A stretch of DNA of 64,000 nucleotides from Bacteroidota bacterium (lineage in GTDB: Bacteria; Bacteroidota; Bacteroidia; B-17B0; Aurantibacillaceae): contig JAUXZS010000020.1 of the NCBI GenBank assembly GCA_030692515.1, positions 434,001-498,000 on the forward strand. Direction: 5' to 3'. A program made the translations under genes and the position numbers. The notes beneath the pieces were generated by a model. That model saw only the letters and a list, made by a program, of their open reading frames with translations. It was not told the DNA's origin and did no database searches. Below are positions 54,625 through 61,764 of the stretch, piece by piece (position 1 is the stretch's first letter; each line of letters starts with the position of its first letter).

Positions 54625-55062
54625 GTGAGAAACAAAGAAAAAGACGAAGTTGCATTAGTTAATTACGATCGTAATCCATTGATTTTACTAGCATCTATCG
54701 GAATAAGCGCTATTTTATCCTACATTTCTGTAACTTTTATTTTAGACCTAAATCCTTGGGGATTTATTATTATGATACCCGCTGCATTTTTATCTTTTCA
54801 AACAATTTGGCTACTTTTAACACCCTACGCTATGGTTTTTGAGAACAAACTCGAATTAAAGCGCTCACTTTTTAGTAATAAAATGTTGTTTTTTGTTGAT
54901 GTTAAAAATGTAGGCTCGATAAAAAAAAGTAATTTGTTTATTTCTTATAATGATAATGAGGTGGCTAAAATAAAACTTTTCGGCATAAAATCCTCTCAAA
55001 TAGCACCTTTAAGACTAGAGTTAGAAAAGCAAGTATTGCTTGTTCTCAAAAACAGACTTTAA
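54625..55062 (+). CDS. Small membrane protein with two TM segments and a PH-like domain
   Basis: 145 residues from a GTG start. Two membrane segments (about 18-40, PLILLASIGISAILSYISVTFIL, and 45-69, WGFIIMIPAAFLSFQTIWLLL) precede a cytoplasmic part with short strands (AMVFENKLELKRSLFSNKMLFFVDVKNV to SNLFISYNDNEVAKIKLFGI) and an end helix (LRLELEKQVLLVL). This plan, two helices followed by a PH-like barrel, resembles that of 9532-10089. No named family recognised. It lies 118 bases upstream of exbB and may be a separate unit. Confidence 0.65.
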   Translation: MRNKEKDEVALVNYDRNPLILLASIGISAILSYISVTFILDLNPWGFIIMIPAAFLSFQTIWLLLTPYAMVFENKLELKRSLFSNKMLFFVDVKNVGSIKKSNLFISYNDNEVAKIKLFGIKSSQIAPLRLELEKQVLLVLKNRL

Positions 55063-55180
55063 TTTCTGTACCTTTTTTACTTTTTCCCATTATAATAAAC
55101 ATAACACTGTTTAAAATCATTTATTTGGGCACATTTACCTGTTTTTATTAAACCTAATTTCGTACCTAAACTACTTAACA

Positions 55181-55927
55181 ATGTTAAATTTTATTTTACA
55201 AGCAGGCGCTGCTGTTTCATCATTAGCAACCTCAACAGACTCAAACAGCAATTCTTCGGTTGTAACCGGAATTCAGACTGCGGCAACATCTCCGGAAATT
55301 ACTGAAACTAAAATTTCTTTATTCGAGATGATATTGAAAGGCGGTCCAATCATGTATCCTATAGGACTACTATTATTAATAAGTATTTATCTTTTAATCG
55401 AGCGTCTTTTGGTGATTTCAAAAGCTTCCAAGAAAAACGAGACTCTTGTGCTTAATTTAAAAGAAATGATTCATAGCGGCAATATTGATAATGCTAGAAG
55501 TATGTGTAAAAACATGAATACACCAGAAAGTACCATGCTTGAACAAGGGATTTCTAGAATTGGTCAGCCGATAATAGAAATAAGAGAGGCTATGAATAAA
55601 AGTGGTGTAAATGAAATTGGTAAACTCGAAAAGAATTTAAATGTATTAAGTATTATTGGTCGTATTGCTCCGATGTTTGGTTTTGTTGGAACTATTATAG
55701 GAGTTATTACAATTTTTAGAAAAATTAGTCAAAGTGGTACTGTTGAAATTGTTCAGATTTCAGATGGATTATATCAAAAGATGGTATCCTCTGCTGGCGG
55801 ATTAGTAGTGGGTGTTATTGCATTTATTTTTTATTATTGGTTAAACTCACGCTTAGATAGACTTGCGCACAGAATGGAAGATACGCAAATCAAGTTTTTA
55901 GATATGCTTAACGAACCTACTAAGTAA
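55181..55927 (+). CDS. exbB: MotA/TolQ/ExbB proton channel family protein
   Basis: 248 residues with three membrane segments, at about 54-74 (GGPIMYPIGLLLLISIYLLIERLL), 150-175 (LNVLSIIGRIAPMFGFVGTIIGVITIF) and 205-228 (GLVVGVIAFIFYYWLN). The conserved proton-channel part is present: IGRIAPMFGFVGTIIGVI and YQKMVSSAGGLVVGVIAFIF (TolQ/ExbB/MotA signature). The N-terminus has about 45 residues of Ser/Thr-rich sequence before the first helix. Together with the ExbD-like and TonB-like proteins encoded downstream it forms an inner-membrane motor that energises outer-membrane receptors. TolQ is an alternative name; the exb/tol distinction is not safe here. Confidence 0.9.
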   Translation: MLNFILQAGAAVSSLATSTDSNSNSSVVTGIQTAATSPEITETKISLFEMILKGGPIMYPIGLLLLISIYLLIERLLVISKASKKNETLVLNLKEMIHSGNIDNARSMCKNMNTPESTMLEQGISRIGQPIIEIREAMNKSGVNEIGKLEKNLNVLSIIGRIAPMFGFVGTIIGVITIFRKISQSGTVEIVQISDGLYQKMVSSAGGLVVGVIAFIFYYWLNSRLDRLAHRMEDTQIKFLDMLNEPTK

Positions 55928-56022
55928 TGTTAAATGCTAAATTTTAAATGCTAACCAGCTTGCAGATAAAATTTAAACAAAATTTTTAATTTATCATCTA
56001 ACATTTATAATTTTAAAAAAAA

Positions 56023-56424
56023 ATGGCTTTACGCAAAAAACATAGAGAAGCAGAAGTTAGTACAGATTCATTAAGTGACATCATGTTCTTCCTTATGCTG
56101 TTTTTCTTAATATTATCAACTATGGTTACGCCAAATGCGATTAAAGTTAGTTTACCCAACTCACAAGCAAAACCAACTATTGATAATACAAAACCAATTC
56201 ACTTAGCTGTAACAAAAGATAAAAGATATTATATAAATAATACAGAAATTGCCCCAGCAAATTTAGAAGCAGAAATCTCAAAACTATCAAGTTTACAAAC
56301 AGAACCAGTTGTGTTGATGCATTTAGATAAAGAACTTTCTATTCAAGATGAGATTGATATTATGACAATTTGTTATAACTTAAAATGTAAAACTGTTTTA
56401 GCAACTGCTGCAACAAATAAATAA
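56023..56424 (+). CDS. exbD: ExbD/TolR family biopolymer transport protein
   Basis: 133 residues. A short cytoplasmic N-terminus (ALRKKHREAEVSTDSLSDIMFFLM) includes the conserved Asp at the start of the single membrane helix (LSDIMFFLMLFFLILSTM). A periplasmic domain follows (INNTEIAPANLEAEISKL, VVLMHLDKELSIQDEIDIMTICY) with the ExbD/TolR fold. It sits 95 bases after exbB and 42 bases before the TonB-like gene. The gap carries short AT-rich repeats (TTAAATGCTAAATTTTAAAT) like those around 61340-61760. Confidence 0.92.
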   Translation: MALRKKHREAEVSTDSLSDIMFFLMLFFLILSTMVTPNAIKVSLPNSQAKPTIDNTKPIHLAVTKDKRYYINNTEIAPANLEAEISKLSSLQTEPVVLMHLDKELSIQDEIDIMTICYNLKCKTVLATAATNK

Positions 56425-56466
56425 ATGCCACGAATTACACCAATAAATTTGTAGGTTAAGAAAAAA

Positions 56467-57321
56467 ATGGAACTCACAAGAACAGAAGAAAATAAAAACC
56501 GAATTATTTCGGGACTAATAACCTCAGTAATTTTTGGGTTATTACTTTTGTTTTTAATCTTATATCAATTAATTACTCCCAATCCTCCCTTTCCAGAAAC
56601 CGGTGGTGGTGGTGGACAAGAGCTATCATTAGGCATGATGAGTGTGGGCAATGATGTTATTGATTATGGCTCTATGGGAAGCGTAACAGATGTTGTTACA
56701 GAAAAAGAAACGCCAAAAGAAAATATTGTAACGAATGAGAACGGTGATCCTGTACAATTAACTGAAACAAAACCTGAAGTGAAAAATAACACTACCGTTA
56801 TTACACCAGTGAAGCCAAAAGTTATTGTAAAAGAAAAAACGGAAGCTGAAAAATTAGCTGAAAAATTTAAAAAGAATAAAGGGAAAGATGGTGGTGGAAT
56901 TGGAAACAATGATACTCCAGGTCAAAATGGTGCACCAGATGGAGACCCAAATAAAAATGGAACAGGTGGGCACGGAAATGGAAATGGGACAGGGGATGGC
57001 GATGGTGATGGCCCAGGAACTGGACCCGGTAAAGGACCCGGCATGGGTGGCAAATATGGAATTGACTTGAAAGGAAGAGCCGTAGTTAAACCACCAGTCC
57101 TGCCAAAAGACACAAAAGAAGAAGGTAAAGTTGTTGTAGAAATTACTGTTGATAGCGAAGGAAATGTAATTGAAGCTAATCCAAATGGAAGAGGTACAAC
57201 TACAAGCTCGGCATTATTAAAAGCTAAAGCAAAACAAGCTGCTATGGCCACAAAATTTAATATTGAAGGTAAATTTGAAGAACAAAAAGGTACCATTACT
57301 ATTATATTTTCATTCAACTAA
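56467..57321 (+). CDS. TonB-like energy transducer with Gly/Pro-rich spacer
   Basis: 284 residues. One N-terminal membrane segment (IISGLITSVIFGLLLLFLILYQL), a charged and Thr/Glu-rich region, then a glycine-rich low-complexity spacer (about 138-196, GKGDGGG to GMGGKYG) that would bridge the periplasm. The C-terminal domain (about 215-284) has GKVVVEITVDSEGNVIEANPNGRGTT and SALLKAKAKQAAMATKFNIEG with end ITIIFSFN, the pattern of TonB C-terminal domains. It would contact TonB boxes of outer-membrane receptors such as that at 50334-52802. The folC gene starts 2 bases after its stop. Confidence 0.88.
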   Translation: MELTRTEENKNRIISGLITSVIFGLLLLFLILYQLITPNPPFPETGGGGGQELSLGMMSVGNDVIDYGSMGSVTDVVTEKETPKENIVTNENGDPVQLTETKPEVKNNTTVITPVKPKVIVKEKTEAEKLAEKFKKNKGKDGGGIGNNDTPGQNGAPDGDPNKNGTGGHGNGNGTGDGDGDGPGTGPGKGPGMGGKYGIDLKGRAVVKPPVLPKDTKEEGKVVVEITVDSEGNVIEANPNGRGTTTSSALLKAKAKQAAMATKFNIEGKFEEQKGTITIIFSFN

Positions 57322-57323
57322 AA

Positions 57324-58631
57324 ATGACTTATACTCAAACGCTAGATTATTTATTCGCGCGTTTACCAATGTTTCAAAGAGTTGGTGCTGCTGCTTACAA
57401 GGCCAATTTAGACAATACTCATAAAATTGTTGAATTGCTTGGCAAACCTCATGAAAAAATAAAATGCATTCATGTTGCGGGTACTAATGGTAAAGGCTCT
57501 TCTAGCCACATGCTAGCCGCAATTTTACAACAAGCTGGATATAAAACAGGGTTATACACTTCGCCACATTTAATTGATTTTAGAGAACGTATAAAAATTA
57601 ATGGGAAGATGATTCCTAAAAATTACATAACAGAATTTGTAGAAAAATATAAAGAATCCTTCGAAGAAATTGAACCAAGTTTTTTTGAATGGACCGTTGG
57701 TTTGGCATTTGATTATTTTGCAAATGAGGAAGTTGATGTAGCTATTATTGAGGTAGGTTTAGGCGGTAGATTAGATTCTACAAACGTGATTAAGCCAGAA
57801 GTTTGTTTAATAACCAATATAAGTTTTGACCACATGAATTTGTTAGGTGATACTCTAGAAAAAATTGCGGCAGAAAAAGCAGGCATAATTAAATCTAGAG
57901 TTCCTGTAATCATAAGCCAATATCAAAGCGAAAGTGGTCCGTTATTTAATGCAGTTGCAAAGGATTTAAAATCGACTATTGAGTTTGCAGATAAAGTTTT
58001 TAAAATAATTGATTACAAAATTGCAGATGGATTTTTAAATACTACTATCCTAAATAGAAAAGCAAACACTTCTTTAAATATTGATTTAGATTTAACAGGA
58101 TTATATCAATTAAAAAATTTGTTAGGAGTTTTAAATACAATTGAATTTATTAAAAATGTAGGGTTTATAGTTGAGCCCGAAAATATTAAGCAAGGTTTAA
58201 AACATGTGGTTAAACTAACAGGATTAAACGGCCGCTGGCAAATTATTAGTGAAAATCCTTTAATGATAACAGATACTGGGCATAATGAAGATGGTATCAA
58301 AAATGTAATCGCAAATTTAAAAACCATTACATTTAATAATCTGCATTTTGTTTTTGGGGCTGTAAATGATAAAGATGTTTCAAAAATATTAGAATTATTA
58401 CCAAAAGAAGCTACTTATTATTTCACAAAAGCAAACATTCCAAGAGCCTTAAACGAAAACGAATTACAAGAACAAGCTCAAAAAATAAAATTAAAAGGTA
58501 AAGCATTTGAAACTGTAAAATCTGCAATAGAAGCAGCAAAAAAAGCTTACAAAAAAAGCGATTTAATTTTAATTGGCGGCAGCACCTTTATTGTTGGTGA
58601 TGCTTTAGCGGAAAATTGTTCTAATAAATAA
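57324..58631 (+). CDS. folC: FolC, folylpolyglutamate / dihydrofolate synthase
   Basis: 435 residues. The Mur-ligase-type ATP-binding P-loop is HVAGTNGKGSSSHMLAAIL (about 51-69). Other family landmarks are GLYTSPHLIDFRERI, FEWTVGLAFDYFANEEVDVAIIEVGLGGRLDSTNV, ITNISFDHMNLLGDTLEKIAAEKAGI and LMITDTGHNEDGIKN. The enzyme adds glutamates to folates and may also make dihydrofolate from dihydropteroate. It is the last gene of the exb-tonB operon, starting 2 bases after the tonB-like stop. A second, divergent copy of its 3' end lies in the repeat region just downstream (58911-58955). Confidence 0.95.
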   Translation: MTYTQTLDYLFARLPMFQRVGAAAYKANLDNTHKIVELLGKPHEKIKCIHVAGTNGKGSSSHMLAAILQQAGYKTGLYTSPHLIDFRERIKINGKMIPKNYITEFVEKYKESFEEIEPSFFEWTVGLAFDYFANEEVDVAIIEVGLGGRLDSTNVIKPEVCLITNISFDHMNLLGDTLEKIAAEKAGIIKSRVPVIISQYQSESGPLFNAVAKDLKSTIEFADKVFKIIDYKIADGFLNTTILNRKANTSLNIDLDLTGLYQLKNLLGVLNTIEFIKNVGFIVEPENIKQGLKHVVKLTGLNGRWQIISENPLMITDTGHNEDGIKNVIANLKTITFNNLHFVFGAVNDKDVSKILELLPKEATYYFTKANIPRALNENELQEQAQKIKLKGKAFETVKSAIEAAKKAYKKSDLILIGGSTFIVGDALAENCSNK

Positions 58632-59121
58632 GCTACTAATTGCACGAATTAACACTAAACTATTTTTTAATACCCAAAATTTACTTGGTGGTTTTCCTGG
58701 TAATTATTAATCTTATAACAAAAGCGAAAGCAATTACAATATAAGCCACTAATTGCACGAATTAACACTAAACTATTTTTACTTAACCAAAATTTCATTG
58801 GTGAAATAATTGTTCTAGCTATACATCGCTCTGAACAAATAAATTACACAAATAATAATTAGCGATAAGAATAATCAAATAACACTTTGTGGAATTAGTC
58901 TTTTTCCGTTGATGCTTTAGCAGATAATATAGCTGAAAACAACTCAAATAAATAAGCCACGAATTACATGAATTAACACTAAACTATTTTTTAATAACCA
59001 AAATTTACTTGGTGAAATAATTGTTCTAGCGATATATCGCTTTGAACAAATAAATTACTCAAATACAATTAGCCTTATGAATTTGCAAACAATAATTTGT
59101 GAAATTAGTGTAATTAGTGGC
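58628..59121. repeat. Non-coding repeat array with a second folC 3' end and inverted ends
   Basis: Three direct units begin ATAAGC(T/C)AC(T/G)AATT and continue CACTAAACTATTTTT: R1 58628-58690 (short), R2 58741-58853 and R3 58952-59064 (both 113 nt and about 90 percent alike). R1 starts inside the folC stop region. R3 is preceded (58911-58955) by a sequence that reads VDALADNIAENNSNK then stop, the counterpart of the folC end VGDALAENCSNK then stop. The right end (59094-59121) is an inverted version of the left end: GCCACTAATTACACTAATTT on the minus strand against R2 GCCACTAATTGCACGAATTA. A related motif lies at 56427-56446. No gene is seen in 58632-59129. Confidence 0.8.
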
Positions 59122-59129
59122 TCTGTTAT

Positions 59130-60170
59130 TTAGAAGGATAAAAGTGATTCTATCGGCTCCACTCCTATTCCCGGCAAATCATTTAAGTACACATTTCCAT
59201 TTTTATAAGTAATCCCTGTAAAAGGGTCGTTCTTTAACAAATTTGGCGCGTCTAAATCTATATAATCTGCAAACTGCATTAATTGTGCCATAGCAGACGT
59301 ACCACAAGAACTCTCCGCCATACAACCTAATAATACTTTTAAATTATTTTGTTTTGCATAACGCGCCATTTCAACAGCTTCGGTTAAACCTGTGCTTTTC
59401 ATGAGCTTAATGTTTATTCCAGAAAAAGAACCTTTTAAATTTTGTAAATCCTTAAGTCGTTTTATACTCTCATCAGCAATAGTTGGGATTGGACTTTGCT
59501 CTGTAACCCAAGCCATTTCATCAATCATAGATGCTGGCATAGGTTGTTCAATTAAAATTACATTTTTATCATGCAACCAAAATATCATATCTAAAACAAA
59601 TTGTTTGTCTTTCCATCCCTGATTTACATCTATATATAAAGGTTTATCGGTGTATCTTCTAATTAAATTTATTAAGGCTTTATCATCTTTTGTTCCTGCT
59701 TTAATTTTTAAAACAGAAAACTCCTCCGCCTCTTTTATTTTTTGTTCAATCTTTTGTTCTTCATCAATGCCAATAGTAAATGAAGTTGGCATACTCTTAC
59801 TTTTTCCAAAACCCATTACATCATAAAAAGGTTTATTTACAATTTTACCTACAATATCATTTAATGCAATATCAATTGCAGCTTTTGCAGCGTTATTTCC
59901 AATTGATAATACATCAATCTCAATTAAAATATTTTTTACTAAAAATGGACCTGAAATTTTAGCTAAAACTGGTTTAGCTCTTTCAAAAAACGCTATTGTT
60001 CCTTCAACTGTTTCCCCGAGATAAAGCGGTAAACAGGCTTCGCCATAACCAATTTTTCCCTCAAACTCAATTTTTATAAATACCGATGTGGTTGAAGTTC
60101 TTGTGTTTGAAGAAACTCCAAATGGATGTTTATATTCTAAAATAAAAGGTTTATAGCTTAAAATCATCAT
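59130..60170 (-). CDS. Dipeptide epimerase (L-Ala-D/L-Glu epimerase type)
   Basis: 346 residues of the enolase superfamily, muconate lactonising/epimerase branch. The capping domain is N-terminal (KPFILEYKHPFGVSSNTRTST). The barrel has the catalytic KxK motif (VLKIKAG, about 154-160), metal ligands in YIDVNQGW, IEQPMP and TIADES, and the second general base in INIKLMKSTGL. A TVF-type specificity loop GCMAESSCG follows. Such enzymes epimerise L-Ala-D-Glu from recycled murein or other dipeptides. This fits the lytic transglycosylase and NamZ in the window, but substrate specificity cannot be read from sequence. The first two codons are both ATG; either may be used. Single-gene unit, divergent from the pdh operon. 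Confidence 0.9.
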   Translation of the reverse strand: MMILSYKPFILEYKHPFGVSSNTRTSTTSVFIKIEFEGKIGYGEACLPLYLGETVEGTIAFFERAKPVLAKISGPFLVKNILIEIDVLSIGNNAAKAAIDIALNDIVGKIVNKPFYDVMGFGKSKSMPTSFTIGIDEEQKIEQKIKEAEEFSVLKIKAGTKDDKALINLIRRYTDKPLYIDVNQGWKDKQFVLDMIFWLHDKNVILIEQPMPASMIDEMAWVTEQSPIPTIADESIKRLKDLQNLKGSFSGINIKLMKSTGLTEAVEMARYAKQNNLKVLLGCMAESSCGTSAMAQLMQFADYIDLDAPNLLKNDPFTGITYKNGNVYLNDLPGIGVEPIESLLSF

Positions 60171-60293
60171 TTTACATTGTCAAATCACGTAAAAAAATAT
60201 CCAAAAATAAAATATTGCTTTATCTATTTTTTGCTTAACAAAAAGAAAAGTGCTTGAATATGAATTTTAGCTTCATTTTTCGCAATTTTCTGT

Positions 60294-60301
60294 TATTTTT
60301 G
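60294..60301 (+). promoter_or_regulatory. Candidate -7 promoter element of the pdh operon
   Basis: TATTTTTG fits the TAnnTTTG -7 consensus and lies 23 bases before the pdhA start at 60325. No clear -33 element. Confidence 0.4.
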
Positions 60302-60324
60302 TGTCATTCTAAATACATAGCATT

Positions 60325-61338
60325 ATGGCTAAAACATTGACTGAAAAAAAATTAAAGTTTAAAAAAGAAGATTATTTAAAGTGGTACGAATCCATGTTGT
60401 TGATGCGTAAGTTCGAAGAAAAAACCGGACAAGTTTACGTACAACAAAAAATCAAAGGTTTTTGTCATCTTTACATTGGTCAGGAAGCAATCGTAGCGGG
60501 TACTGTAAGCGCAACCAAATTAGGTGATAAACATATTACAGCTTACCGAGATCACGCACATCCAATTGGCTTAGGTCTTCATCCAAAATATGTAATGGCA
60601 GAAATGTATGCTAAAATTACGGGATGCAGCAAAGGCAAAGGCGGTAGTATGCACATTTTTAGTAAAGAATATGGTTTTGTTGGTGGGCATGGTATTGTTG
60701 GCGGTCAGGTACCATTAGGAGCTGGAATTGCATTTGCAGAAAAATATAATGGAACAGATAATGTTTGTGTTTGCTCTATGGGTGATGGCGCCGTTAGGCA
60801 AGGTGCTTTACATGAAGCCTTTAATATGGCAATGCTGTGGAAGCTACCGGTTGTTTTTATAGTAGAAAATAATGGATATGCTATGGGAACTTCTGTTGAA
60901 AGAACTAGTAACGTTCATGATTTATGGAAATTAGGATTAGCTTATGATATGCCTAGTAAACCTGTTGACGGTTTAACCGTTGAAGCTGTACACGAAGCTA
61001 TGGAAGAGGCAGTTGCGCGCGCTCGTAGAGGCGACGGACCAACGTTTTTAGAAATGAAAACTTATCGTTACAAAGGGCATAGCATGAGTGATGCGCAATC
61101 TTACCGTACTAAAGATGAAGTGAAAGAATATCAATTACAAGATCCTATTGATAAAGTTTTGGTAACCTTAAAAGAAAATAAATGGATTGATGAAGTAGGT
61201 ATTGAGGCTGTAGAAGCAAGAGTTAAAGCTTTAGTTGAGGAATCTGTTCAATTTGCAGAAGAAAGTCCGTATCCAGAAGCGGATGAACTTTATAAGGATG
61301 TTTATGCAGAACCGAATTATCCTTTCATTATTGAATAG
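60325..61338 (+). CDS. pdhA: Pyruvate dehydrogenase E1 component, alpha subunit
   Basis: 337 residues. The thiamine-diphosphate motif is MGDGAVRQGALHEAFNMAML (M152 onward) ending in VENN. FCHLYIGQEAIVAG, DHAHPIGLGLHPKYVMAEM, SKGKGGSMHIFSKEYGFVGGHGIVGGQVPLGAG and YRYKGHSMSDAQSYRTKDEV are typical of the family, and the last contains the phosphorylation-loop equivalent. The alpha subunit needs a separate E1 beta, which is not in the window; in Bacteroidota pdhA next to the E2 gene with beta elsewhere is common. The operon continues with the four-helix-bundle gene and pdhC. Confidence 0.95.
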   Translation: MAKTLTEKKLKFKKEDYLKWYESMLLMRKFEEKTGQVYVQQKIKGFCHLYIGQEAIVAGTVSATKLGDKHITAYRDHAHPIGLGLHPKYVMAEMYAKITGCSKGKGGSMHIFSKEYGFVGGHGIVGGQVPLGAGIAFAEKYNGTDNVCVCSMGDGAVRQGALHEAFNMAMLWKLPVVFIVENNGYAMGTSVERTSNVHDLWKLGLAYDMPSKPVDGLTVEAVHEAMEEAVARARRGDGPTFLEMKTYRYKGHSMSDAQSYRTKDEVKEYQLQDPIDKVLVTLKENKWIDEVGIEAVEARVKALVEESVQFAEESPYPEADELYKDVYAEPNYPFIIE

Positions 61339-61376
61339 TTAAAGAGTAATTTTAAATGTTGAATTTTAAATTATAA

Positions 61377-61727
61377 ATGGAGCAAAAACAAAATTTAATA
61401 GTTACAAAAACATTTAACTTCTCTAAAGAAATAATTAAATTATATATACACTTAAAAAAAGATAAAGTATTTGAATTAGCTAGCCAATTATTTAGAAGTG
61501 CCACAAGTATTGGTGCAAATGTTGAAGAAGCTCAAGCCGCTCAATCTAAAAAGGATTTTATTTCTAAGATGAGCATTGCCGCAAAAGAAGCCAGAGAGAC
61601 TAGGTATTGGTTAAGATTGCTAGATGAAAGTGAACTTACAACAAAAGAAGTAAAACACTTATTAAAAGATGTTGAGGAAATAATAAACATCCTGACAAAA
61701 ATTATTAAAACATCGGCAGGCAGTTAA
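61377..61727 (+). CDS. Four-helix-bundle protein of the 23S rRNA intervening-sequence type, inside the pdh operon
   Basis: 116 residues, all helix. The recognisable family pattern is FNFSKEIIKLYIHLKK, then LASQLFRSATSIGANVEEAQAAQSKKDFISKMSIAAKEARETRYWLRLL and LLKDVEEIINILTKII. The family was first found encoded in 23S rRNA intervening sequences and also occurs as stand-alone genes. Its function is not firmly known. Here it lies between pdhA (38 bases) and pdhC (37 bases) on the same strand. AT-rich repeats of the AATTTAACATT / TTTTAAATGTTGAATTTTAAA type flank both sides, which suggests insertion as a unit into the operon. Confidence 0.88.
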   Translation: MEQKQNLIVTKTFNFSKEIIKLYIHLKKDKVFELASQLFRSATSIGANVEEAQAAQSKKDFISKMSIAAKEARETRYWLRLLDESELTTKEVKHLLKDVEEIINILTKIIKTSAGS

Positions 61728-61739
61728 TTTAAAATTTAT

Positions 61740-61759
61740 CATTCAAAATTTAACATTAC
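61740..61759 (+). repeat. pdhC leader, copy 1 of a 20-nt repeat
   Basis: CATTCAAAATTTAACATTAC lies 5 bases upstream of the pdhC ATG and occurs again, exactly, inside the gene at 62115-62134. The spacing of 375 nt is a whole number of codons. Confidence 0.95.
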
Positions 61760-61764
61760 GTAAT

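Noticed and set aside
61377-61727. A 23S rRNA intervening sequence proper
   Set aside because: The four-helix-bundle gene is of that family, but there is no 23S rRNA around it.
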